From contig JBGTMS010000002.1 in NCBI GenBank assembly GCA_041743425.1, positions 1 to 64,000 on the forward strand: 64,000 bases of DNA, given 5' to 3'. Shown here in pieces: positions 44,957 through 53,810 of the stretch. Origin of the DNA: JTS-RE37 sp041743425. Its GTDB lineage: Bacteria > Bacteroidota > Bacteroidia > Flavobacteriales > Flavobacteriaceae. Under the pieces are notes generated by a model. It ran no database searches and was not told where the DNA came from. It worked only from the letters and a program-made list of their open reading frames with translations. How positions within the stretch are numbered: the stretch's first letter is position 1; every line of letters begins with the position of its first letter. A program made the position numbers and the translations under genes.

Positions 44957-46687
44957 ATGCAACGTTTAGTTCCCATCCTCCACTGGCTTCCGAGGTATCG
45001 GAAAAAGGATTTTCCCAGCGATGTTATGGCCGGGCTGACAGTGGGTATTGTTATCATACCTCAGGGAATGGCCTATGCCCTCATTGCCGGACTACCTCCC
45101 GTATATGGGTTATATGCGTCGCTGTTTCCGGTGTTGGTTTATGCTTTTCTGGGGACCTCCAGACATATTGCTGTTGGCCCGGTGGCTTTGGATTCACTCC
45201 TGGTCGGGATGGGACTTGGAACCCTGGCAATTACAGGAATTCAACAATATCTTTCCATGGCCATACTACTGACATTTATAGTGGGCGCCATCCAGTTCGG
45301 ACTTGGAATCCTGCGTATGGGCTTTCTTGTCAATTTTCTGTCCAAACCTGTAATCAGCGGCTTTACATCTGCCGCAGCGGTGATTATCATCATTAGCCAG
45401 GTCAAGCATCTTCTCGGAATTAACCTCGACAGCGCCGGGCAGGTGCAGACGATCCTCATGAATACCTTCCGCAATTTAACGGAGACCAACATATTTGACT
45501 TGTCGATTGGCCTTGGCGGGATCTTCACACTGGTTGGCCTTAAAAAACTTCATCAGCGTATTCCTTCCATCTTGCTTGTGGTGGTGCTTAGTATTCTGAT
45601 CGTTTATATCTTTGGGATGGAATCAAAAGGGGTACGGATTGTTGGTGACATTCCTGCAGGTCTGCCATCCTTGCAAATGCCGGATCTAAATCTGAAACTT
45701 ATTGCAGATTTAATGCCTGTAGCAATTACCCTCGCTCTCATCGGATATCTTGAAGCCATCTCCATAGGTAAGGGTATAGAGGAGAAACTCAATACAGATA
45801 CCATTGTTCCCAATCAGGAATTAATTGCCCTCGGAAGCGCGAACATGATAGGTTCCTTTTTTCAGTCATTCCCTGTTACGGCAGGTTTTTCGCGATCTGC
45901 CATCAGTTTTAAGGCAGGAACAAAAACGAATGTTGCTGGCCTGTTCACTGTTTTGATCGTGGTTGTAACTCTTTTATTTCTTACCCCTGTCTTTTACTAT
46001 ATGCCCAAGGCCATTCTGGCCAGTATAATAATGGTTTCAGTGGTTGGGTTAATTGACATTCCCTATGCCAGAGACCTCTGGAAACACCGGAAGGATGAAT
46101 TTGCCGTGCTTATAATAACAGTGGTTATCACCCTTTTTATTGGAATCATCCATGGAATCCTTACCGGAGTACTTATATCATTGCTCCTGATGGTTTACAG
46201 AACTTCCAAACCCCATTTTGCCATTCTCGGACACATAAAAAACACCGACTATTTTAAAAATGTCGACCGATTCAATGAAGAGGTGATAATCAGGGAAGAC
46301 TTACTGATCGTTCGATTTGACGCACAACTCTATTTCGGCAATGCCACTTACTTTAAAAAACAGCTCTATAGATTTATTGAAGATAAGGGACCTCAACTTA
46401 AAGGAGTGATACTAAACGCTGATGCTATCAATTATATTGACGCAAGCGGGGCCCAGATGCTCATAAAGCTGATAAGAAATATCCACGAAATGGGGCTGCA
46501 ATTTTATATTGCGGGGGCCATTGGACCAACAAGGGATATCATCTTCAGCAGTGGGATAATAACCGAATTACATAGGGAATTCCTGTTTGTCCAGACGAAG
46601 GATGCCGTGGATTATTTTGACAAGCCCTATACAGTATCAGGCATACGGGCGCGCCTTGCCTACCAGAATAGGGCGAAAAGGCGATGA
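44957..46687 (+). CDS. SulP family anion transporter with STAS domain
   Basis: A 576-residue inner-membrane transporter of the SLC26/SulP family (sulfate, bicarbonate or other anions). The signature is DVMAGLTVGIVIIPQGMAYA (about residues 22-41) with GLYASLFPVLVYAFLGTSRH after it; about 12-14 membrane segments follow, then a cytoplasmic STAS domain (about residues 440-550, LLIVRFDAQLYFGNATYFKK and LNADAINYIDASGAQML). SFFQSFPVTAGFSRSAI is the conserved middle motif. The substrate cannot be told; no carbonic anhydrase is adjacent, and the next gene is in sulfur metabolism. Confidence 0.93.
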   Translation: MQRLVPILHWLPRYRKKDFPSDVMAGLTVGIVIIPQGMAYALIAGLPPVYGLYASLFPVLVYAFLGTSRHIAVGPVALDSLLVGMGLGTLAITGIQQYLSMAILLTFIVGAIQFGLGILRMGFLVNFLSKPVISGFTSAAAVIIIISQVKHLLGINLDSAGQVQTILMNTFRNLTETNIFDLSIGLGGIFTLVGLKKLHQRIPSILLVVVLSILIVYIFGMESKGVRIVGDIPAGLPSLQMPDLNLKLIADLMPVAITLALIGYLEAISIGKGIEEKLNTDTIVPNQELIALGSANMIGSFFQSFPVTAGFSRSAISFKAGTKTNVAGLFTVLIVVVTLLFLTPVFYYMPKAILASIIMVSVVGLIDIPYARDLWKHRKDEFAVLIITVVITLFIGIIHGILTGVLISLLLMVYRTSKPHFAILGHIKNTDYFKNVDRFNEEVIIREDLLIVRFDAQLYFGNATYFKKQLYRFIEDKGPQLKGVILNADAINYIDASGAQMLIKLIRNIHEMGLQFYIAGAIGPTRDIIFSSGIITELHREFLFVQTKDAVDYFDKPYTVSGIRARLAYQNRAKRR

Positions 46688-46714
46688 TTGAGAAATAGTC
46701 CGGATATTATGGTG

Positions 46715-46722
46715 TATTTTTG
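46715..46722 (+). promoter_or_regulatory. Promoter -7 element for the MBL-rhodanese gene
   Basis: TATTTTTG matches TAnnTTTG, 18 bases before the ATG at 46741. A TTG at 46688-46690 is 24 bases upstream, a slightly long spacing. Confidence 0.45.
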
Positions 46723-46740
46723 CATTGTAAAGGAAGCCGT

Positions 46741-48156
46741 ATGCATGTAGAACAAATTTACACGGGTTGTCTTGCCCAGGGCGCCTATTATATTAAAAGC
46801 AAGGATGAGGTGGCGATTATAGATCCACTTCGTGAAGTTACCCCATATCTCGAGCGGGCCAAAAATGATGGTGCCACTATCAAATATGTTTTTGAAACAC
46901 ATTTTCATGCCGACTTCGTAAGTGGCCATATTACCCTTGCGAAGGAAACTGGCGCGCCCATTATTTTCGGTCCGGAAGCCAACCCATCATTCAACGCATT
47001 TATTGCCAGGGACGGCCAGGAATTTCCCCTTGGAGACTGTACTATTGTTGTTCTGCATACCCCCGGTCACACTTTGGAGAGCACCACCTACCTACTTAAA
47101 GATGCAGATGGAAAGGAACAGGCTATTTTTTCAGGTGATACGCTGTTCCTTGGTGATGTTGGCAGGCCTGATCTTGCGCAGCAATCAATGGAAATCACCA
47201 AGGAAGAACTTGCTGGAATGTTGTTTGACAGCCTTCGGAATAAAATAATGCCACTCCCTGATACTGTAATTGTTTATCCTGCACATGGAGCCGGATCGGC
47301 CTGCGGGAAAAGTATGATGAAACAAACCGTAGACACCCTTGGCAATCAGAAAAAAGTAAACTATGCGCTAAGGGCGGATATGAGCAGGAAGGAGTTCATT
47401 GACGAAGTCACAGAGGGGCTGCTTCCACCACCAAAATACTTCCCGTTGAATGTACAGCTGAACAAGGAAGGATACGAAGATATCAGCGAAGTAATTAAAA
47501 GGGGCACCAGAGCCCTGTCTGCGGAAATGTTTAATCTTGTTGCGAATGAGACCGGGGCTGTTGTCCTTGATGTCAGGCATCAGGACGAATTTGTGGAAGG
47601 TCATATCCCCAATTCCATCTTTATCGGACTCCAGGGGGACTTTGCACCCTGGGTTGGCGCATTGATCGCAGATGTGAAACAGCCACTTCTTCTGGTAACT
47701 CCGGAAGGCAAAGAGGAGGAAACTGTCACCCGCTTATCGAGGGTTGGATTTGACCATACCATCGGCTACCTTGAAGGTGGATTTGGGGCATGGAAGAAGG
47801 CCGGAATGGATTCGGATGCTATTGGCAGTATGGATGCCACTATCATAAAGGTAAGATCTGATTCAGAAAGTATTCCCATCTTTGATGTGCGTAAAAAAAA
47901 TGAGTTTGGTTCGGAACACCTGATGGCAGCTTCGAATACCCCGCTTGACTCCCTGAATGATCATATGGCGGAATTTCCAAAAGAAGCCACATTTTATCTT
48001 CACTGTGAGAGCGGATATCGTTCCGTTATTGCAGCCTCTATACTTAAGAGCCGGGGAATTCATAATCTCGAAAACATTGAGGGGGGGTTCCAGGCGCTGA
48101 AAAGTGCAGGAATGCCGCTCGGTCATTACGCCGCTCCGAATGGCCCGGAAAACTGA
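46741..48156 (+). CDS. MBL-fold hydrolase fused to two rhodanese domains
   Basis: A 471-residue protein related to persulfide dioxygenases. Residues about 1-250 form a metallo-beta-lactamase fold with THFHADFVSGH, LHTPGHTLEST, FSGDTLFLGDVGRPD and VYPAHGAGSACG. Two rhodanese domains follow. The first (about 265-365, VVLDVRHQDEFVEGHIPNS) has LVTPEGKEEET where the catalytic Cys loop should be, so it is probably inactive. The second (about 375-465) has Cys422 in LHCESGYRSV and is probably active. Sulfide/persulfide handling is the likely role. The ATG at 46741 is chosen over an upstream TTG at 46720, which lies in the promoter box. Confidence 0.87.
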   Translation: MHVEQIYTGCLAQGAYYIKSKDEVAIIDPLREVTPYLERAKNDGATIKYVFETHFHADFVSGHITLAKETGAPIIFGPEANPSFNAFIARDGQEFPLGDCTIVVLHTPGHTLESTTYLLKDADGKEQAIFSGDTLFLGDVGRPDLAQQSMEITKEELAGMLFDSLRNKIMPLPDTVIVYPAHGAGSACGKSMMKQTVDTLGNQKKVNYALRADMSRKEFIDEVTEGLLPPPKYFPLNVQLNKEGYEDISEVIKRGTRALSAEMFNLVANETGAVVLDVRHQDEFVEGHIPNSIFIGLQGDFAPWVGALIADVKQPLLLVTPEGKEEETVTRLSRVGFDHTIGYLEGGFGAWKKAGMDSDAIGSMDATIIKVRSDSESIPIFDVRKKNEFGSEHLMAASNTPLDSLNDHMAEFPKEATFYLHCESGYRSVIAASILKSRGIHNLENIEGGFQALKSAGMPLGHYAAPNGPEN

Positions 48157-48534
48157 TCCTCTATTAGAATCAGGGAGGAGATTTTGCCGTTCCGGCAAAG
48201 ACAAAAAAACGCGGAAACTTCCTGAATATCACATTTTTTTTACTTATCTTTAATAAGAAAAATATCACAAATCCCCTTTATTTCATACTGATTCAGAGGA
48301 GTGAAGGCTAAAGGCTTAACCTGCCCGGTTTTTATTCAGAGTTTCACCTGCTGCCATTTTTCCAATGGATCCCGCAATACGAAATGTGTATGGATCTCAT
48401 ATGGATGTATAGCATTTTTGTCTTGGCCATCTTCATGTTGTGGTTGTGGTTCATCATCCGTATGTATAAAAAATTGAAGGAATGATTCCTTCCTCAGGTA
48501 AGTTCAAAATTACGGCACCCATTATTACAAAGCA
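48157..48534. other. Intergenic region between MBL-rhodanese and exonuclease genes
   Basis: 378 bases between convergent genes. It holds a short hairpin (arms 48183-48189 and 48193-48199) without a T tract, an ATATCACA direct repeat on either side of a TATCTTTA box near 48245, and the possible 33-aa reading frame at 48384-48485. No RNA gene is recognisable. Confidence 0.5.
48384..48485 (+). CDS. Possible 33-aa membrane peptide
   Basis: An ATG at 48384 opens 33 codons ending in TGA at 48483-48485. The product has a single hydrophobic helix (MYSIFVLAIFMLWLWFIIRM) followed by a basic end (YKKLKE), a typical inside-positive topology for a small membrane peptide. A -7-like box TATCTTTA lies upstream at about 48248. 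Short hydrophobic frames can occur by chance, so this remains tentative; its function is unknown. Confidence 0.3.
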   Translation: MCMDLIWMYSIFVLAIFMLWLWFIIRMYKKLKE

Positions 48535-49920
48535 TTAAGCCTCTTCTACCGTAATAGAGATTGGGATTTTGCGGCCCGGATTCTTGGCGAGGTAGGTCAT
48601 TACCAATCGTTGCGTTTCAACGGTATTTTTCTGAGGCGCGATATATGTTAGAATATCGGCTTGGGCGTCCATTGACAATTCTCTGGGAACAAAACCATAA
48701 CCGCAATATTCACCTCCGCGTAGGAGAATCACTCCGTCTTCTTCCCCGGTACGCCCTTTTTCTCTTACCAGGCAATCCCCATCTGTCGCAGATATAAGTG
48801 CTATGGCTGCCTTCACCCTCAGATTGTATGAATTCCCAGTTTCCTCTCCGCGACAGATACCCCTGCAACTGTTAAGACGGTAGTGAAAGCAGGCTGGAAC
48901 ATTTTCCTGCAAGTGACAATATTTAGCACAAAGGCTAAACTCACGGCAAATGTCTTCCAGATAATTCCGGCAATCTGAAATGGCTGTAAAAATCATCAGC
49001 GGATCAGGGGTCAGGTTCAATTTGTTATAGGCGAGATGCATAATGCCATTCCTATCCTCATAATAACAAATGGCATATTGGGTAATCTTCCGCTTTTGAG
49101 CTCTGTTATATACCGGATAATGCTTCTTAATTTCTGCCGATTCCATAAGCAATGCCAACAACTCACTCCCGGAGAGTTCAAATTCAACGTCTGCTGTCTC
49201 CCGGCACATGGCCACTTCACGGGTTGATTTGTCATAAAAATGCCCCAGCACCCTTTTTCTGATATTGATGGCTTTCCCTACATAAATTATCTGGCCACGG
49301 TCATTTTTAAACCGATAGATACCCGCGGCTGCGGGAAGCTGAACTATAAGCCCTCCAGGGAGCGACGGAGGTAAGGTGGCTTCCTGTGACCGGGCATTCA
49401 GAGATAATTTTATCGTTTCTTCTGCGCCATCCGAACTGATCAACATTTGGAACAAAAGCAGGGTGGCATGGGCATCACCTCTGGCCCTGTGCCTGTCAGT
49501 CAGAGGGATTTGGAGCGCGGAACAAAGTTTCCCAAGACTGTAGGAGTGGTACCCGGGTAATAATTTCCTGGATAAGCGGACGGTACAAAGTTTCCTGCGA
49601 ATGAAATCAATTCCTATATCCCTGAACTCATTTTTGATTACATGATAGTCGAAGTTGACGCTATGGGCAACGAAAATAGCATCGCTCGTAATGGATATTA
49701 TCTCACTGCTGATTTCCTTAAATTTCGGGGCGTTTCTTACCAGAAAATTATCAATACCTGTAAGTACGGTAATATAATGTGGGATCTCACATTCCGGGTT
49801 GACAAGGGAAGAAAATTCTTCGATAACTTTCTTTCCATCATATTTAAAAATCGAAATTTCGGTGATCTTGTTTCCCTTGATCCCGTTCCCCGTGGTTTCT
49901 ATGTCAACTATAGTGTACAA
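48535..49920 (-). CDS. DEDDh exonuclease fused to UvrC-like GIY-YIG nuclease
   Basis: A 461-residue two-nuclease fusion. Residues about 1-165 are a DnaQ-like 3'-5' exonuclease with ExoI IVDIETTGNG, ExoII AHSVNFDYHVI and ExoIII HRARGDAHAT. Residues about 195-280 are a GIY-YIG domain (GIYRFKNDRGQIIYVGKAIN, then IRKRVLGHF and EIKKHYPVYNRAQ) as in the UvrC N-terminus and Cho. The C-terminal 170 residues hold a cysteine-rich region (CAKYCHLQENVPACFHYRLN and CRGICRGE). A DNA-repair role is inferred. The gene is convergent with the upstream block and precedes the fucose cluster. Confidence 0.88.
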   Translation of the reverse strand: MYTIVDIETTGNGIKGNKITEISIFKYDGKKVIEEFSSLVNPECEIPHYITVLTGIDNFLVRNAPKFKEISSEIISITSDAIFVAHSVNFDYHVIKNEFRDIGIDFIRRKLCTVRLSRKLLPGYHSYSLGKLCSALQIPLTDRHRARGDAHATLLLFQMLISSDGAEETIKLSLNARSQEATLPPSLPGGLIVQLPAAAGIYRFKNDRGQIIYVGKAINIRKRVLGHFYDKSTREVAMCRETADVEFELSGSELLALLMESAEIKKHYPVYNRAQKRKITQYAICYYEDRNGIMHLAYNKLNLTPDPLMIFTAISDCRNYLEDICREFSLCAKYCHLQENVPACFHYRLNSCRGICRGEETGNSYNLRVKAAIALISATDGDCLVREKGRTGEEDGVILLRGGEYCGYGFVPRELSMDAQADILTYIAPQKNTVETQRLVMTYLAKNPGRKIPISITVEEA

Positions 49921-50068
49921 ACCTCTTTTTTTTTCAGACCGGATTTTAAAGGTACTTCAAATTATTATATAAATACTTCAGGAAATGACAGGCCCGGTTG
50001 AGCCAGAAAGAATTAAATTATCCACCTAAGAATCCATTGATTCCGTATTTTTATGGAAACCTCAAAAG

Positions 50069-50842
50069 ATGAAATTTAGTTTAAAGGGGAAGACTGCTGT
50101 CGTTACAGGAGGCGCCAGTGGAATTGGGAAGGCCATTTCCCAGGTTTTTGCCACCCAGGGGGCGAAGGTACACTGTCTGGACTTTTCCACCGGTAACCTG
50201 GAAGCTACCCTCAGAGATTCCAGCGCATCGGGCGGTACGGTGGTGATGCATCACTGCGATGTCTCCCGCCAGGAAGAAGTTAGGAAAACCATCGATTCCA
50301 TTCTCTCAGACAACAGCATTGACATCCTTATTAACAATGCCGGCATCGCACATATCGGGACTGTGGAAACCACCCTCGAGGCAGACCTGGACCGCCTCTA
50401 TCAGGTAAATATCAAAGGAGTATACAATTGCGTCAATGCATGTATCGGAAACATGAAAGAGCATGGAGGGGTTATTATCAACATGGCATCTGTGGCTGCT
50501 TCGGTTGGTATTACTGAACGCTTTGCCTACTCAATGACCAAAGGTGCGGTCCTGACAATGACTTATTCCATTGCCAAGGATTATCTGGACTTTGGGATCC
50601 GATGTAACAGCATCTCTCCGGGGCGGGTTTTTACTCCTTTTGTTGAAGGATATCTGGAGAAAAATTACCCGGATAAAAAAGAAGAAATGTTTCAAAAGCT
50701 TTCGAAAACACAGCCCATAGGAAGAATGGGCAAACCGGAGGAAATAGCCGATTTGGCCCTTTACCTTTGTTCCGAGGAAGCGTCATTTATCACAGGTACC
50801 GATTTTCCAATAGACGGGGGATATATAAAATTAAACGGATAA
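50069..50842 (+). CDS. SDR oxidoreductase, probable 2-keto-3-deoxy-L-fuconate dehydrogenase
   Basis: A 257-residue classical short-chain dehydrogenase with TGGASGIGKAI (residues 12-22), NNAGIAHIGTV and the catalytic Tyr154/Lys158 in RFAYSMTKGAV. It ends in the usual TGTDFPIDGGYIKL. It lies 3 bases before a fumarylacetoacetase-fold hydrolase. In the non-phosphorylating L-fucose route a dehydrogenase that oxidises 2-keto-3-deoxy-L-fuconate precedes exactly such a hydrolase, and this is the best reading of its role. The function is inferred from context and family, not from substrate residues. A weak -7-like box TATTTTTA lies near 50049, just before the gene. Confidence 0.75.
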   Translation: MKFSLKGKTAVVTGGASGIGKAISQVFATQGAKVHCLDFSTGNLEATLRDSSASGGTVVMHHCDVSRQEEVRKTIDSILSDNSIDILINNAGIAHIGTVETTLEADLDRLYQVNIKGVYNCVNACIGNMKEHGGVIINMASVAASVGITERFAYSMTKGAVLTMTYSIAKDYLDFGIRCNSISPGRVFTPFVEGYLEKNYPDKKEEMFQKLSKTQPIGRMGKPEEIADLALYLCSEEASFITGTDFPIDGGYIKLNG

Positions 50843-50845
50843 TTA

Positions 50846-51700
50846 ATGAAACTAATACGATTTGGACCGGCAGGAAAAGAAAAGCCAGGCATCCAGTTAA
50901 CTGACGGATCTCGACTGGATGTTTCCATATTTGGTCAGGATTACGATGAGGCCTTTTTCGGAAGTAATGGCATCGAAAAGTTGGCAGAATGGCTGGTAAA
51001 AAATAAGGAGAAATGTCCTGTGGTTCCGGTAAATACAAGGCTTGGCCCTCCACTGACAAGACCGTCCAAATTGGTTTGTGTCGGTCTGAATTACGCACAA
51101 CATGCAGCTGAGAGCGGTATGGCCATTCCACGCGAACCAGTGCTCTTCTTTAAAGCCACATCCGCTATCGTCGGCCCTGATGATGACCTGATTCTGCCGA
51201 AAGGGAGTACGAAAACAGACTGGGAAGTGGAACTCGCTTTTGTGATAGGGAAAAAGGCGTCCTATGTAAACGAAGCAAAGTCAATGGATCATGTAGCTGG
51301 TTATGTCTTACATAATGATTACAGTGAGAGAGAATTTCAGCTGGAACGGGAAGGCCAATGGGTAAAAGGAAAGAGTAGTGATACATTTGCCCCGATAGGC
51401 CCATTTATTGCCAGTGCCGATGAAATAAAGGACCCGCACCAATTGGAATTATGGTTAAAAGTAAACGGTCAAATGATGCAGCAGAGCAGTACTTCCGATT
51501 TTGTGTTTGGAATTCCGCATCTCCTCAGCTATATCAGTCAGTTTATGACACTGCTTCCCGGGGATATTGTTTCTACAGGCACCCCTTTCGGGGTTGGACT
51601 GGGATTGAAACCGCCGAGGTACCTAAAGCCCGGAGACGTGGTCGAATTGGGTATAGATGGGCTTGGCACCTCCAGACAGCTGGTCAGGGCCTATACCTAG
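50846..51700 (+). CDS. Fumarylacetoacetase-family hydrolase, probable 2,4-diketo-3-deoxy-L-fuconate hydrolase
   Basis: A 284-residue FAH-fold enzyme. It has VCVGLNYAQHAAESGM, the metal-binding DWEVELAFVIGKKASYV, YVLHNDYSEREFQLEREGQW, and GDIVSTGTPFGVGLG. The family hydrolyses C-C bonds of beta-diketo acids. The MKLIRFGPAGKEKPGI N-terminus and the length match enzymes that split 2,4-diketo-3-deoxy-L-fuconate into pyruvate and L-lactate. The adjacent FMN-dependent L-lactate dehydrogenase and the FucP gene support that assignment. Enzymes acting on other diketo acids share the fold. Confidence 0.8.
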   Translation: MKLIRFGPAGKEKPGIQLTDGSRLDVSIFGQDYDEAFFGSNGIEKLAEWLVKNKEKCPVVPVNTRLGPPLTRPSKLVCVGLNYAQHAAESGMAIPREPVLFFKATSAIVGPDDDLILPKGSTKTDWEVELAFVIGKKASYVNEAKSMDHVAGYVLHNDYSEREFQLEREGQWVKGKSSDTFAPIGPFIASADEIKDPHQLELWLKVNGQMMQQSSTSDFVFGIPHLLSYISQFMTLLPGDIVSTGTPFGVGLGLKPPRYLKPGDVVELGIDGLGTSRQLVRAYT

Positions 51701-51709
51701 ATATGATCC

Positions 51710-53806
51710 ATGATACGGAATGTGCTTCATTTGTTAAGTGGAATAATGACCTGCATGGTTTTCAGCCAGGGTAATCCGCCTGCTCCCGTGGGTCCGCTGC
51801 CATCCCAGCGGCAGCTTCTTTGGCATCCACTGGAGTACTACGCCTTCATCCATTTTAATATGAATACCTTTACCAATATGGAATGGGGCAGCGGAAGCGA
51901 ATCCGCTGATCAATTTAATCCTTCGCAGCTCGACACCAGACAATGGGCCAGGATAGCGAAAGAGGCAGGAATGAAGGGAATCATCCTGACTGCAAAGCAT
52001 CATGATGGTTTTTGCCTGTGGCCTACTACCACTACCTCACATTCGGTTAAGAATTCATCCTGGCAAAACGGGCGTGGTGATGTACTTCGTGATTTATCAG
52101 ATGCCTGCAAAGAGTACGGGTTAAAGTTAGGGCTTTATCTTTCTCCCTAGGACCGCAATAATAAGGACTATGGGTCACCCGCCTATGTGGAAATCTTTCA
52201 CACCCAGCTCACGGAGATTCTTAGTAATTATGGAGACATTTTTGAAGTGTGGTTTGATGGCGCCAACGGAGGCTCAGGATATTATGGCGGTGCGAATGAA
52301 ACAAGGAAAATTGACAGCCGTTCCTATTATGAGTGGGACAAGGTAACGCAAATTGTCAGGGACATGCAACCTGCCGCGGTTATTTTCAGTGACGGAGGTC
52401 CTGATATCAGATGGGTGGGAAATGAAGATGGCATTGCTAATGAGACCAATTGGTCCATCATGCGCAGGGGGGAGATCTACCCGGGTTGGCCCCGATATGC
52501 AGAATTGCGGTCCGGTCACCCGGATGGTACGCACTGGTTGCCAGCCGAGGCTGATGTTTCCATAAGGCCGGGGTGGTATTACCACCCTGCCGAAGATCAT
52601 CAGGTGAAATCATTGCCCGTGCTACTTGATATCTATTATGGATCGGTTGGCAGGAATGCCTCGCTGCTCTTGAATTTACCCGTGGATCAACGGGGGTTGG
52701 TCCATGAAAAAGATGCGCAACAACTCATGGCCCTGAAGTCGCAATTGGATAGGGATTTCGAATTGGATCTGGCCAGAGGGGGCGAGGCGACTGCCTCTCA
52801 GGTGCGCGGTAACACCCTGGAATTTGCCGCAGGAAACGTCAATGACGGGGACCCGGAAACCTACTGGACCACAAATGATACCACTGTTTCCGCCTCTCTT
52901 ACCCTGACCTTTGATGCGGAGGTGGAAATGAATCGATTAATGCTCCAGGAGTATATTCCGCTGGGGCAACGTGTTCAGGATTTTTCCATAGAAGTGAAAG
53001 ATTCAGGGCAATGGAAAGAGATTGACAGGCAGACCACCATGGGATATAAAAGGATCCTCAGGTTTGAGGCGGTCAGGACCGGTCAAATCCGAATCAACAT
53101 CCTTAAGTCAAAGGGCCCTCCGCTACTCTCCAATGTCCGGATATTCAATGCGCCGAATGTACTCAGTGAACCTGCCATCCGCCGGACCAGGGAAGGCCTG
53201 GTTTCTATTGATGTTCCGGATAAAGAGTTAGATCTTTATTATAACGCGGGAGAGGCGCAGAATGCCGGACCCTGGAAAACCTACGACCAACCCTTTACGG
53301 TAACAGGTCCGACTGTTGTCCGGGCGATAGCCGTAGATCCTGAGGGTCCTGACAGCACTGCGGTGGTGAAACGGTATTTTGATGTGTCTAAACAGGGCTG
53401 GAAGGTGCTAAAGATCAGTGCAGGGGATAAACCTGAGGCCTACAAAATGATGGACGATGATCCGGACACTTTCTGGGCATCGCCTGAAGGAAGCCAGCTT
53501 CCGCAAGATATCACCATCGACCTTGGAAAAATAGAGGTGATTCGTGGCTTTACTTACTGGCCAATGCAGGAGCGATATTCTTTTGGTGTTATAACGGATT
53601 ATGAATTGCTGGGAAGTACAGATACTAAAAACTGGAAGGTTTTGTCTTCAGGGGAATTCGCTAACATTGCCAATCATCCTGTCGAGCAAAGTAAATCAAT
53701 TGCTCCCGTACCAGTCAGATTCCTTACCTTAAGGGCGCTGAAAGTCAATGGAGATGGGACCAGGGTCTCGATAGGTGACTTCGGAATACTGACAACAATG
53801 GAATAA
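51710..53806 (+). pseudogene. Alpha-L-fucosidase (GH29) interrupted by one in-frame TAG
   Basis: An exported GH29 alpha-L-fucosidase with a C-terminal F5/8 type C (discoidin) domain. The reading frame is continuous from the ATG at 51710 to the TAA ending at 53806 except for a single TAG at codon 147 (52148-52150). The sequence is YLSP-stop-DRNNKDYG, where the family has YLSPWDRN, so a TGG-to-TAG change explains it. Upstream are a signal peptide (about residues 1-19) and the catalytic-domain half with AKHHDGFCLWPTTTTSHSVK. Downstream are the nucleophile Asp183 in FEVWFDGANGG and the C-terminal domain (about 590-698). Without readthrough the N-terminal fragment lacks the nucleophile and would be inactive. 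Confidence 0.85.
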
Positions 53807-53810
53807 GGGA

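Noticed and set aside
44833..45396. A 187-aa open frame overlapping the start of SulP
   Set aside because: It overlaps the well-supported SulP gene in another frame and spans its promoter; the sequence looks like frame-shifted SulP code.
48183..48199. Hairpin after the MBL-rhodanese gene as an intrinsic terminator
   Set aside because: The stem is only 7 bp and is followed by A-rich, not T-rich, sequence on the plus strand.
52148..52150. Pyrrolysine or other amber recoding in the fucosidase
   Set aside because: TAG terminates several ordinary genes here and no recoding element is visible; a point mutation is simpler.
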